DNA of 64,000 nucleotides from Pseudorhodobacter antarcticus (GTDB lineage Bacteria > Pseudomonadota > Alphaproteobacteria > Rhodobacterales > Rhodobacteraceae), in NCBI GenBank assembly GCA_945862435.1, contig CAMAXX010000007.1, positions 1-64,000 on the forward strand, given 5' to 3'. Below, piece after piece: positions 25,854-34,434 of the stretch. Numbering within the stretch: the stretch's first letter is position 1; the number at the start of each line of letters is the position of its first letter. The notes under the pieces were generated by a model. That model ran no database searches. It was given only the letters and a program-made list of their open reading frames with translations, and had not been told where the DNA came from. The position numbers and the translations under genes are program-made.

Positions 25854-26225
25854 ATGGCGGGCCATATTCTGCTGATCGAAGACGAGCCGAACATCGCCGA
25901 GGCGATCCGCTTTTTGCTGGGCCGTGATGGCTGGCAGGTGACGGTGTTGACCACGGGGCAGGGGGCCATCGCAGAAATAGCGCGTCTTTGCCCGCAGTTG
26001 GTGATTTTGGATTTGATGCTGCCTGTGCGGTCTGGCTTGCAAATTTTAACAGATATCCGCGCCGATCCCGCCACGCAGGATTTGCCCGTTTTGATGCTGA
26101 CTGCCAAGGGACAAGAGCGTGACCGCGAAGCGGCGCTGGCGGCTGGTGTGTCGAACTTTATGACAAAGCCTTTTGATAACAAAGAGATGTGCGCTGCTGT
26201 GCGCACGCTGATGGGGGGCGATTAA
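25854..26225 (+). CDS. Single-domain response regulator
   Basis: 123-aa receiver domain without an output domain. The acidic pocket is in ILLIEDEPN, the phospho-acceptor Asp in LVILDLMLPVRSG, the switch Thr in LMLTAKG and the Lys in MTKPFDN. ATG 25854 (MAGHILLIEDEP) is chosen over the long upstream open frame because the fold begins there. The symporter-kinase gene two genes downstream is its likely phosphodonor. The next gene starts at the base after this stop. Confidence 0.9.
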   Translation: MAGHILLIEDEPNIAEAIRFLLGRDGWQVTVLTTGQGAIAEIARLCPQLVILDLMLPVRSGLQILTDIRADPATQDLPVLMLTAKGQERDREAALAAGVSNFMTKPFDNKEMCAAVRTLMGGD

Positions 26226-26642
26226 ATGCCCGCCACACGGCAACCCCTGTTTCTGGCCCGCGATTCGTACCGCAAGCGCCGCTTGCGCGATGGGGCGCGG
26301 GTTTTGCCTATATTTGGCACAGTGCTGGTATTGTTGCCGCTGATGTGGCCCGTTGTGCCGCAAATGATGCTCGCGCACTGGGCCTATGTTTTTGCGTTAT
26401 GGGTGGCGCTGATTGGGCTGGCGGCCGTTTTGGCCCGTGGTTTAAGCGAAAGCGAGACGGCATCATCGCCAGACATGGCCAATGCGCCCGCGCTAGACGC
26501 GCTCGCGGCACCTCAGAAAGATAGCCGCCGCGCGACCGCCCACATAAGCCGCAGCACCGCCACGCAGGTGGCAAGTGCCTTGCCCGACGCACTGCCAGAG
26601 ATATCTCTCGATGCGCCGCGCGCTTTGCAAAACAGGCCTTAG
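26226..26642 (+). CDS. Hypothetical membrane protein
   Basis: 138 aa. Basic N-terminus, two hydrophobic helices (VLPIFGTVLVLLPLMWPVV and WAYVFALWVALIGLAAVLA), then a polar disordered tail. No known domain recognised. It is squeezed between the response regulator (no gap) and the symporter-kinase (3-nt gap), so it is translated with them; a small helper subunit of the fused transporter-kinase is a reasonable guess, as small two-helix DUF proteins often accompany SSS-type symporters. Confidence 0.75.
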   Translation: MPATRQPLFLARDSYRKRRLRDGARVLPIFGTVLVLLPLMWPVVPQMMLAHWAYVFALWVALIGLAAVLARGLSESETASSPDMANAPALDALAAPQKDSRRATAHISRSTATQVASALPDALPEISLDAPRALQNRP

Positions 26643-26645
26643 GCA

Positions 26646-29324
26646 ATGACATTCAATGTGCTTGTTCTGGCCTGTCTTTTGTATGTTGCGCTGCTGTTCG
26701 GACTGGCCGCTTGGGCCGAAGGGCGCGCCGCGATGGGCGGCACACGCATTCTGCGCGCACCGCTGATCTATCCGCTTTCGCTGTCAATCTATTGCACCGC
26801 ATGGACGTTTTACGGCGCGGTCGGCTATGCAGCGCGGTCGGGGTTGGAATTTGTCACCATTTATTTGGGGCCAACATTGGTGTTCATCGGTTGGTGGGTG
26901 ATTTTGCGAAAATTGGTGCGCATTGGGCGGGTGCACCGCGTGACATCGATAGCCGACCTGATCTCATCGCGATTTGGCAAATCAAACTTGCTTGGCGTGA
27001 CGGTGACGCTGATCGCGGTCACGGCATCCACCCCCTATATCGCGCTGCAGTTACAATCAGTGACGCAAAGTTTTGCGGTGTTTGTATCCGATACGCCCCA
27101 AGGCTGGGCGCTGCCAAATGGCGGGGCGACGGCGGCGTGGGTGGCAGGGGGGCTGGCGCTGTTCACCATTTTGTTCGGCACCCGCAATCTTGCCTCGAAC
27201 GAGCAGCACCACGGCATTGTCACCGCCATCGCCTTTGAGGCGGTTGTGAAACTGGCCGCCCTTTTGGCAGTTGGGGTGTTTGTGGTCTGGGGTCTTGGCG
27301 GCGGGCCAAGTGCGGTGGCGAACAAGATTGCGAATTTGGATTTGGCATCGTGGCGCCCCGATGCAAGCCGATGGACGGCGCTGATTTTTGTGTCAGCCGC
27401 CGCGATTATTACCCTGCCGCGCATGTTTCATGTGATGGTGGTCGAAAATATCGATTCTGCGCATTTGGCCCGCGCCTCTTGGGCATTTCCTGCCTATTTG
27501 TTTTTGATGAGCCTGTTCATTATGCCCATCGCTGTGGTTGGGATGGAGCGCCTGCCCACCGCCAACCCCGATATGCTGGTGCTGACCCTGCCGCTGAGTG
27601 AAGGCCAAGGCGCGCTGGCGATGCTGGCGTTTTTGGGCGGATTTTCATCGGCAACATCGATGGTAATCGTCGAAACCATCGCTCTGGCTACGATGATTTC
27701 AAACCATATCATTATGCCCGCATGGCTGCGACTGCGCCCAAAGGCGGCGATGCGGTCTGACCTTCGGGCATGGGTGCTGGGCGCGCGGCGGCTGTCGATT
27801 ATTGCGGTCTTGGGCCTTGGGCTGGAATATTTTCGCCAATCGGGCGGATCTTCCAATTTGGCGGCGATGGGGCTGATTGCTTTTGTCGGTATGGCGCAGG
27901 TGCTGCCAGCCGTTTTGGGGGGTATCTTTTGGCGCGGTGCCACCGGCACGGGCGCGATGCTGGGCATGTTGGCGGGCATTGCCGTTTGGGCGGGGCTGTT
28001 GTTTTTACCCTCATTCGGGGCGGCGATTGACCCTGAGGGAATGGGCAAAGACCTGTTTGGCCCAAACTGGACGTGGCCAGCGGCCTTTTTTGGCACGGCA
28101 GGGATGGATCCGCTGGTTCATGCGATTTTCTGGTCGATGCTGGTCAATATAACGCTGTTTATCTTGGGCAGTTTGCTGACATTTCCTGGCCCCGTTGAAC
28201 GGGTGCAGGGCGCTGCTTTTGTAAATGTGTTTGACCAAGATATCGCGGCAGATCGTTTGGGCTGGGTGCAGGGCCAAGCAGAACCCGAGGCGCTGCTGGC
28301 GATGGCGCAGCGCATCATTGGCGACGATGCGGCAATTTCCCTGTTTGAAGAGGCCGCGCGCGCTCAAGGCAAAGGCGGCTTTCTGCCCGATCTGACCCCC
28401 GATTTTCTGTCTTCGATTGAGAGGCGCATGGCTGGCAGCGTTGGGGCTGCGACCGCACATGCGATGATTTCGCAGTTGTTTGGCCGCGCGATGGTCACTG
28501 TTGAAGATTTGATGGCCGTGGCTCATGAAACTGTGCAGATTTTGGAGTATTCAACGCGGCTGGAAAGCCAACAGGCCGAGGTTACCCGCACCGCGCGCGC
28601 ACTGCGCGAAGCCAACGAAAAACTGACTGCGATTTCGGTGCAAAAAGACGCTTTCCTTGGCCAGATCAGCCACGAATTGCGCACCCCCATGACATCCATT
28701 CGGGCCTTTTCCGAGATATTGACCGAAGGCGATTTGCCGCCCGAAAAAGTGGCCGAATTTGGCGCGGTGATCCATGCCGAAGCACTGCGCCTGACCCGGC
28801 TTTTGGATGATTTGCTGGATTTGTCGGTGCTGGAAAACGGATCTGTGCAACTGAATATCGCCACGGCGAATTTGGGCGCGCTGATTGACCGCGCGCTGGC
28901 CGCGGCAAGCCAAACGCGCCCCGAACGCAGCTTCGATATTCAGCGCACGCAGTCGCAAGAGGAAATTTTCTTGCGCACCGATGAGGGGCGTTTGGTGCAA
29001 GTGTTCATTAACCTGATTTCCAATGCGCGCAAATACTGCGATGCAACCAGCCCAACGCTGCGCATCGCTGTGCGGCAAAAAGGGGCCAAAGTGTTGGTGG
29101 ATTTCATCGACAACGGCGCGGGCATTCCCAAAGATCAGCAGGGAATCATTTTTGAGAAATTTGCACGGCTGTCCGATACGGCGGCTGTGGGCGGCGCGGG
29201 CCTTGGACTTGCCATTTGCCGCGAGGTGATGGCAAGTTTGGGCGGCACGATTTCGTATCTTCCAGGGCAAAAGGGTGCGGCTTTTCGCGTATCGATCCCG
29301 CTGCGCATTGGACGGGCGGCTTAG
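26646..29324 (+). CDS. SSS symporter-histidine kinase fusion (CbrA-like)
   Basis: 892-aa inner-membrane sensor. Residues 1 to about 510 form a sodium:solute symporter (SLC5) domain with some 13 helices, including RSGLEFVTIYLGPTLVFIGW and LASNEQHHGIVTAIAFE. After a cytosolic linker comes HisKA with the phospho-acceptor His676 in QISHELRTPMTSIRAF, then HATPase with N-box NLISNARKYCD, G1 DNGAGIP and G2 GGAGLGLAICREV. The design couples solute binding or uptake to phosphorylation, as in CbrA. Downstream partner is probably the receiver protein 0.4 kb upstream. Substrate unknown. Confidence 0.92.
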   Translation: MTFNVLVLACLLYVALLFGLAAWAEGRAAMGGTRILRAPLIYPLSLSIYCTAWTFYGAVGYAARSGLEFVTIYLGPTLVFIGWWVILRKLVRIGRVHRVTSIADLISSRFGKSNLLGVTVTLIAVTASTPYIALQLQSVTQSFAVFVSDTPQGWALPNGGATAAWVAGGLALFTILFGTRNLASNEQHHGIVTAIAFEAVVKLAALLAVGVFVVWGLGGGPSAVANKIANLDLASWRPDASRWTALIFVSAAAIITLPRMFHVMVVENIDSAHLARASWAFPAYLFLMSLFIMPIAVVGMERLPTANPDMLVLTLPLSEGQGALAMLAFLGGFSSATSMVIVETIALATMISNHIIMPAWLRLRPKAAMRSDLRAWVLGARRLSIIAVLGLGLEYFRQSGGSSNLAAMGLIAFVGMAQVLPAVLGGIFWRGATGTGAMLGMLAGIAVWAGLLFLPSFGAAIDPEGMGKDLFGPNWTWPAAFFGTAGMDPLVHAIFWSMLVNITLFILGSLLTFPGPVERVQGAAFVNVFDQDIAADRLGWVQGQAEPEALLAMAQRIIGDDAAISLFEEAARAQGKGGFLPDLTPDFLSSIERRMAGSVGAATAHAMISQLFGRAMVTVEDLMAVAHETVQILEYSTRLESQQAEVTRTARALREANEKLTAISVQKDAFLGQISHELRTPMTSIRAFSEILTEGDLPPEKVAEFGAVIHAEALRLTRLLDDLLDLSVLENGSVQLNIATANLGALIDRALAAASQTRPERSFDIQRTQSQEEIFLRTDEGRLVQVFINLISNARKYCDATSPTLRIAVRQKGAKVLVDFIDNGAGIPKDQQGIIFEKFARLSDTAAVGGAGLGLAICREVMASLGGTISYLPGQKGAAFRVSIPLRIGRAA

Positions 29325-29395
29325 CGCCTCTTTTTGCCCATCTTCACCAATTGGTAAGCAGTCTGCCCGATACTGGCAGCAGGGTAATCTAGTAA

Positions 29396-30631
29396 TTGGG
29401 TACATTCGTGGCCGATGGGCAAACAATAGGCGGGCAGACGGGCGTTTTGGCGCGCAAATTGGCGCGCGCGCGCGAGGGCCGTGCAGGTTTTGGAATGGGC
29501 ACGCTGGGGGCCATTGGGGCGGGGCTGGATGGCACTGCACATGGTCTTGACGCGCTTGATTTTGGGGCGACAGTAGGTGGGGTGTCTGCCGTCGCCGCAG
29601 TTGACCCGCATATCCGCGCGTGGCGGTTGGCACTGGCGCGAGCGGCCCGCGATCAGTTTAAAATGACAGTCGGTTTTTCCGAGCTGACCTGCGCTCAGGC
29701 CAGCCTGACTGAGGTGTTGGAAAGCCCAATGCAGCGCGCCCTGATTTTGATGTTGCAAGGGCGCGGCGAGGCAATGGGCCTGATGATCCTTTCGGGCCAA
29801 ATGCTGGCGGCGATGGTGGAAATGCTGACCCTGACCCATCTGTCCGCCCATGCCCTGGATGACGCAGATTTGCGCAAGCCCACCCGCACCGATGCCGCGA
29901 TGGCGGTCGAGTTTATTGACGCAGCCTTGGCGGGGTTTGAAACTATTGTCGCTGAAGGCGCTGGTAACGGGGCGGGGGCCAGCGAATGGGCTGCAGGCTT
30001 TCGCTATGCCGCCTTTATCGATGATCCGCGCCCGCTGCATTTGATGCTGGAAGATGGTGATTATCATCTATTGGCCGCCGATCTGATTCTGGAAGACGGC
30101 TCGCGCAGTGGCAAGATTTATCTGGCCCTGCCCATGCCGCCCCCTGCTTTCGATTTGCCCGATTTTACGCCAAGCGATTTTGCGGCCGATCCTGCCCCTA
30201 TGATTGAGGCGCAGAAAGATACATTTCAGCATGATCTGGCCGAGCAGGTGCAAGATTTGGGCGTGCAAATTGATGCTGCCTTGGCGCAGATTTCCTTGCC
30301 GATTGAACGGATCATGCGCCTTGCCGTCGGCGAGGTGTTGGCCCTGCCGCTTGCCAATCTTGACCAGATCAGCCTGCGCGGGATGGATGGATTTCGAGTT
30401 GCGGGTGCGCGGCTGGGGCAAAATCGCGGAATGCGCGCCCTGCGCCTGACCGATGTTACCAGCGCGCGCAAAACAGACGCAGCCCAGGGCATGCCAACGG
30501 GCGCACATGCGCAGCACATTCAAGCGCAGGGCTTGCCCAGCCTATTGGACGATGGGGTTGGCGATAGCGCGGGCGAGGATGAACTTGGCTCAATGGCGGC
30601 CGGCGATTTGCCCTTTATTCAATCGGCCTGA
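29396..30631 (+). CDS. SpoA/FliM C-terminal-domain protein
   Basis: About 411 aa from a TTG at 29396 (GTG 29408 is an alternative; no good ATG). The N-terminal 240 residues match no domain I know. Residues about 280-355 (VQIDAALAQISLPIERIMRL to GMRALRLTDV) look like the SpoA domain of FliM/FliN and type III secretion C-ring proteins. No flagellar genes are nearby. The gene directly follows the symporter-kinase, and the same pairing exists, as far as I recall, in other Rhodobacterales. It may be a stray flagellar switch component or a SpoA protein with a signalling role. Confidence 0.72.
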   Translation: MGTFVADGQTIGGQTGVLARKLARAREGRAGFGMGTLGAIGAGLDGTAHGLDALDFGATVGGVSAVAAVDPHIRAWRLALARAARDQFKMTVGFSELTCAQASLTEVLESPMQRALILMLQGRGEAMGLMILSGQMLAAMVEMLTLTHLSAHALDDADLRKPTRTDAAMAVEFIDAALAGFETIVAEGAGNGAGASEWAAGFRYAAFIDDPRPLHLMLEDGDYHLLAADLILEDGSRSGKIYLALPMPPPAFDLPDFTPSDFAADPAPMIEAQKDTFQHDLAEQVQDLGVQIDAALAQISLPIERIMRLAVGEVLALPLANLDQISLRGMDGFRVAGARLGQNRGMRALRLTDVTSARKTDAAQGMPTGAHAQHIQAQGLPSLLDDGVGDSAGEDELGSMAAGDLPFIQSA

Positions 30632-30633
30632 CG

Positions 30634-31050
30634 TCAGCCGCCCAGTGTGGGGCGCAAATGTTCCAGATTATAGCCGAATTTCGCCGCCGTGCCGATCAGA
30701 TCATCAGCGGAAGTGCTGCCCGCATGGGCCAGCGCCCACACAATTGAAGACCGATTGCCAGATGCGCAATAGGCCAGAACTGGCCCCGTCGCCCCCGCCA
30801 TGGCGGCGGCCTGAAGTTGCACGTTTTCTGGCGTCAGCGCGCCGCCAATCACGGGGTTGATATGAAAATTCAGCCCCAGCGCCGTGGCTGCCGCCTGCAT
30901 GGCCGCCGTTTGCACATCGGGGGCGATTTCTCCATCGGGGCGGTTGTTTATCACATCAGTAAAGCCCAAAGCCTTGATCTGCGACAAATCTTCAAGGCCG
31001 ATCATTGGCGAGACGGCGTAAGTATCGGTCAACTGGCGAATGTCCATCAT
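30634..31050 (-). CDS. DUF442 / TIGR01244 family sulfur transferase (phosphatase-like)
   Basis: 138-aa dual-specificity-phosphatase-like protein. The P-loop VLAYCASGNRSS (Cys-x5-Arg) is intact, preceded by DIRQLTDTYAVSPMIG and VINNRPDGE, the family signatures. It matches the N-terminal half of Blh (beta-lactamase-like hydrolase) in bigR-type sulfide detoxification operons. ATG 31050 has GGGAG upstream. Two YeeE/YedE genes precede it on the same strand, and a SqrR/BigR-type repressor gene is 3.4 kb away, supporting a role in persulfide or thiosulfate handling. Confidence 0.88.
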   Translation of the reverse strand: MMDIRQLTDTYAVSPMIGLEDLSQIKALGFTDVINNRPDGEIAPDVQTAAMQAAATALGLNFHINPVIGGALTPENVQLQAAAMAGATGPVLAYCASGNRSSIVWALAHAGSTSADDLIGTAAKFGYNLEHLRPTLGG

Positions 31051-31092
31051 ATCCATAACTCCCAAAAAAGCTGCCAAAGTCAGCGGCCAAAG

Positions 31093-31503
31093 TCAGCGGC
31101 GCAGCGGCGCGGCCAACAACGCCCCACCCGCCATTGCCGCCACGAAAACCAACCCCTGCCAGCCGCCAAAGCCCAGCGAGGCCAGCGCGGGGCCGGGGCA
31201 AAACCCTGTCAGCGCCCAGCCTGCGCCAAAGGCCGCCGACCCTCCGATAAGGTTTAGATCAAAGCGCGGCGGCGGCATGGCGGGAAAACTGCCGCCGAGT
31301 ACAGCGGTTTTGCGCCGCGCGGCCACGCGCCACGCAATCGCCATCGGAATCATCGCGCCGCCCATGACAAAGGCCAGCGTTGGGTTCCACGCGCCAAAAA
31401 TGTCCAAAAACCCTTGCACTGAGCGCGTGTCGGTCATGCCTGACAGCATCAGACCCAACCCAAAAATCGCACCCGCAAGGGCCGCAAATAGCGTCCGCTG
31501 CAT
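31093..31503 (-). CDS. YeeE/YedE family membrane protein (second half)
   Basis: 136-aa membrane protein, about four helices, with the conserved Cys in ALTGFCPGPALASLGFGG. Two such short proteins together form the equivalent of one long YeeE thiosulfate transporter. The ATG at 31503 overlaps the stop of the upstream partner by one base (TGATG), so they are translated together. Family members import sulfur compounds such as thiosulfate or persulfide. Confidence 0.88.
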   Translation of the reverse strand: MQRTLFAALAGAIFGLGLMLSGMTDTRSVQGFLDIFGAWNPTLAFVMGGAMIPMAIAWRVAARRKTAVLGGSFPAMPPPRFDLNLIGGSAAFGAGWALTGFCPGPALASLGFGGWQGLVFVAAMAGGALLAAPLRR

Positions 31504-31919
31504 CAGATCATTCCCCATAGGTGGCGCAGCACCGTCATCACAACCATGCCCGCCCCGACATAGGTGGCCGAGGCGACAATCCCGCGCGGCGACAGGCGCG
31601 AGATGCCGCAAACCCCATGACCCGATGTGCAGCCATTGGCCAGACGCGTGCCAAAGCCCACCAGCAGCCCGCCAATGACCAGCACAGCCCAATTGCTGCC
31701 AGCATAGGTCTGCATCGGGATCATCAGGGCGGCCGCGGCAGGCATGGCGACCAGCCCTGCCACAAAGCCGAACTGCTCGTCTGAGCGATCCGCCCCATCC
31801 ATCAGCCCGCCAAGGCTGCCCGATGGGCCCATAATGCGCCCGTTGACCAGCAGGTAAATCGCCCCTGCCGTGCCAATCACAAGCCCGCCGAGCAGCCCAT
31901 AAAGCCAGTTGATATCCAT
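31503..31919 (-). CDS. YeeE/YedE family membrane protein (first half)
   Basis: 138 aa, four helices, with the family motif LANGCTSGHGVCGISRLSPRG that carries the transport cysteines. ATG 31919 is preceded by GGAGAG; a longer open frame upstream is low-complexity and unlikely. First gene of the operon with the second YeeE/YedE half and the DUF442 protein. It is divergent from the crotonase-like gene at 32072. Together the two halves should make a sulfur-compound channel in the inner membrane. Confidence 0.9.
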   Translation of the reverse strand: MDINWLYGLLGGLVIGTAGAIYLLVNGRIMGPSGSLGGLMDGADRSDEQFGFVAGLVAMPAAAALMIPMQTYAGSNWAVLVIGGLLVGFGTRLANGCTSGHGVCGISRLSPRGIVASATYVGAGMVVMTVLRHLWGMI

Positions 31920-32071
31920 CGCGCTCTCCAATTCAGGGGTAAGCCTAGCTAAACCCTGCGCGGGTGCAAGGGGCATATTGACGGGCGGCAACTGAGGGGC
32001 AAATGGGGCAGGCCGCACTTGCAGCATAAGGCCGCTTCGCGTTAAAGTAGCAAATATACCGGAGGAAGAAA

Positions 32072-33391
32072 ATGGCGCTACGGCATGGGGTTGTGATGGA
32101 ACAAATGGGCGATGTGGCGTTGGTGCGCCTATCGCGCCCGCCCAGCAATGCGCTGTCCGCCGAAATTTGCAGCGAAGTTTCAACCCTGCTTTTGGGCGTG
32201 ATGCAAGATTCATCGCTGGTCGGAATTGTCATCATGTCCGATTTATCGGTGTTTGCCGCAGGATCGGATGTGGGAGATTTGATCGACCCGCCACATGGTC
32301 ACCGCGATGCGCTGCGCGCGCTGTGCGCACAAGTGGCAAGCGCGCCTAAACCAGTTGTTGCTGCAATTTCGGGGCCATGCCTGTCGACTGGGCTGGATTT
32401 GGCGCTGGCCGCCAAGGGCCGCGTCGCGGGGCCGCACGCCAGCTTTGGCTATCCTGACATTCGCCTTGGCCTGCTGCCCGCTGCGGGCGGCGCGGTGCGT
32501 TTGACGCAAGCGGTGGGTGCACAGATGGCGCTGGAAATGCTGATCGGGGGCGGGGAATTGGCCAGCGAGACCGCCCTTGATATTGGGCTGATAGATCAAC
32601 TGTGCGCCGCAGGAGCAGAGCACTCCCAAGCTATTGATATGGTGCGTGATTTAGCCCACACCCCGACACTGCCGCCGGCGCAAAATTTGGCCGCAGACCT
32701 TGCCGCCATTGCACAGGCGCGCGGCAATCTTGGGCCAAACTTTGGCCCGTGGATTGCCCAAGGCCGAATGCTAGAGGTTGTTGAAGCCGCGCTGCTGTTG
32801 CCGCCCGCAGCGGCGCTAACTGCCTCCTATACCGCCCATGATGACGTGCAACGCGGCGAAATTTCCCGCGCACTGACCTATGCTTTTGTGGCTCGCCAGC
32901 GCGGCACATCGGAGGACGCTGCACGCCCACAGATCGCGGCCGAACTGCGCCGCACCATGGCCCAGGTGGTTGCATATTTCCAAGGCCTCGCAATGCCGCG
33001 CGCAGATATTTTGGGCGCAATGGCCGCCTTTGGTATCGGTGTGCCGACAGGTGCGGCCATTCCTGAATGTCCCAAAGGGGCGGAAGATGTGATGCCCGCG
33101 CTTTTGACCGCTTTGGCCAATGTGGGGGCAAAATTACTGCGAACAGGCGCGGCCCCGCGCGGCGATGCCATTGATATGGCGGCGCTTGGCGCGGGCATGT
33201 GCCCAAATTGGCGCGGTGGGCCGATATTTGCCGCAGATGCGCGTGGCCCGCTTATCATCCGCGCCGAGTTGCGTCGCAGGGCGGCAGATGTGGGCGGGGC
33301 TGATCTGTTCAGCCCCGACCCTGCTTGGGATCAGATGATCGCCCAAGGTTTGCACCTGGGCACGTATTCAGCGCCGCCAAATCGGGTTTGA
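32072..33391 (+). CDS. Crotonase-fold protein with HCDH-like C-terminus, catalytic Glu replaced
   Basis: 439 aa. Residues 1-190 are an enoyl-CoA hydratase domain: oxyanion loop VFAAGSDVGDL and GPCLSTGLDLALAAKGRV, with YPDIRLGLLPAAGG. In active FadB/FadJ hydratases the two catalytic residues are Glu (GGGLELALA; LPEVQLGLLPG); here both are Asp. The C-terminal part ends with DAIDMAALGAGMCPNWRGGPIFAADARGP, like the end of FadB/FadJ (VNGYGFPAWRGGPMYWAD). The NAD-binding Rossmann domain between them is missing. It may be a cut-down FadJ paralogue with altered or no hydratase activity. GGAGGAAG precedes the ATG. Confidence 0.85.
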   Translation: MALRHGVVMEQMGDVALVRLSRPPSNALSAEICSEVSTLLLGVMQDSSLVGIVIMSDLSVFAAGSDVGDLIDPPHGHRDALRALCAQVASAPKPVVAAISGPCLSTGLDLALAAKGRVAGPHASFGYPDIRLGLLPAAGGAVRLTQAVGAQMALEMLIGGGELASETALDIGLIDQLCAAGAEHSQAIDMVRDLAHTPTLPPAQNLAADLAAIAQARGNLGPNFGPWIAQGRMLEVVEAALLLPPAAALTASYTAHDDVQRGEISRALTYAFVARQRGTSEDAARPQIAAELRRTMAQVVAYFQGLAMPRADILGAMAAFGIGVPTGAAIPECPKGAEDVMPALLTALANVGAKLLRTGAAPRGDAIDMAALGAGMCPNWRGGPIFAADARGPLIIRAELRRRAADVGGADLFSPDPAWDQMIAQGLHLGTYSAPPNRV

Positions 33392-34312
33392 CCACGCGCG
33401 CTTGCCCCCCGCATCGACCACCACAGCCCGCACCCAAGGCGAATCGTTCAGCCGCGAAAGGGGCACTGACGCATGGGTCATCGAATGGCCATGCACCGCT
33501 TTGGCCCCCGTGCCATGGCCCAGTGCCATGACCGACACAGCGGCGCTGCATTCGACCACCAGATGATCGCCCTCAACGCGCACATCGCGCAATTCTGGCC
33601 CTTGGCTGGAATAGAAATGCCCCGCCTTTAGCGCCGCCAGCAAGCCATCTGGCGTGTTTGCGGGCGATTTGACCATGACCCAGCCGCCGAAATGGTCAGG
33701 CTCGTGGAAATGCGCGTCATCGGTGGCAATCATCGTCAGGCGGCGGCCTTCGGTAAGCAGCAGGTCAGCAATTGCCGTCCCGTCGGGGCGATCGCAGCCC
33801 GCCCAGCAGCCGTGGTTATAAATCTCGACAGCGTGGGCGGCAGGGATGCTGCGGGCATCTTGCAGCGTCAGGCCAGACCATTGCGGATGGGCAATCGCCA
33901 CAAAAGCCCCTGCCGCCACGGCGCGTGCAGCAATTTCTGGCCCCGTTTCTTGGCCGGCAATGGGCTGAAAGCTGGGGCTGTTGGACGGGGCAAAATCGGC
34001 TGGCAGGCCCACCGCCAGAATATGCCAAAGCTCGCCATTCTCCATCGCGCCTGAATGCAGTTCTGCACCCAAGATCGTGGTGAAACCATCCGCGCGCATC
34101 GGCACTGTATCGACAATCGGATAGCTATAATCGCCGATAAAATGGTCTGTTAGGGCAATAAAATCATACCCTTCGGCGCGATAGCGGCGGCAGACCTCTT
34201 CTGGGGCAAGCACCCCATCCGAACGGGTTGAATGGGTGTGCAAATTGCCGCGCCAAAAGCGGCCAATGGCGGTGAAAGCAGTGGCGGTGAAAGCAGGGTC
34301 GCGCAACGTCAT
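33368..34312 (-). CDS. PHP-domain metallohydrolase (CehA/McbA-like)
   Basis: 314-aa predicted phosphoesterase or carbamate hydrolase. Metal ligands: NLHTHSTRSDGVL at residue 24 on, ALTDHFIGD, VAIAHPQWS and TDDAHFHE. The C-terminus is a beta-rich region. ATG 34312 follows AAAGGAG. A perfect 15-bp in-frame duplication encodes the AFTAT/AFTAI start. The 3' end overlaps the convergent crotonase-like gene by 24 nt. Substrate unknown. Confidence 0.88.
   Translation of the reverse strand: MTLRDPAFTATAFTAIGRFWRGNLHTHSTRSDGVLAPEEVCRRYRAEGYDFIALTDHFIGDYSYPIVDTVPMRADGFTTILGAELHSGAMENGELWHILAVGLPADFAPSNSPSFQPIAGQETGPEIAARAVAAGAFVAIAHPQWSGLTLQDARSIPAAHAVEIYNHGCWAGCDRPDGTAIADLLLTEGRRLTMIATDDAHFHEPDHFGGWVMVKSPANTPDGLLAALKAGHFYSSQGPELRDVRVEGDHLVVECSAAVSVMALGHGTGAKAVHGHSMTHASVPLSRLNDSPWVRAVVVDAGGKRAWSNPIWRR
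34267..34296. repeat. Perfect 15-bp tandem duplication inside the PHP gene
   Basis: TGGCGGTGAAAGCAG occurs twice head to tail near the 5' end of the PHP hydrolase gene. It adds five residues in frame. Confidence 0.95.
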
Positions 34313-34382
34313 ATATGGCTCCTTTTTGCAGGCACGATAGCGGATATTTGTAACAACTCAACGCTTGCCGTAACGGCCGCGT

Positions 34383-34420
34383 TACATATATAGTATAGTG
34401 AATGTATGTATGAATAAATG
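34383..34420 (+). promoter_or_regulatory. AT-rich promoter/operator region of the ArsR-type gene
   Basis: A distinctly AT-rich stretch in a GC-rich window, with ACATATATAGTATAG and then GAAT-N8-GAAT (34400-34415). It lies just upstream of the SqrR/BigR-like gene and likely holds its autoregulated promoter. The inverted ATTC-N8-GAAT arrangement that I associate with SqrR is not exactly present. Confidence 0.45.
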
Positions 34421-34434
34421 CAGGAGCGCGCAGT

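Noticed and set aside
34400..34415. SqrR operator
   Set aside because: GAAT-N8-GAAT is a direct repeat, not the inverted form expected; kept only as an AT-rich promoter region.
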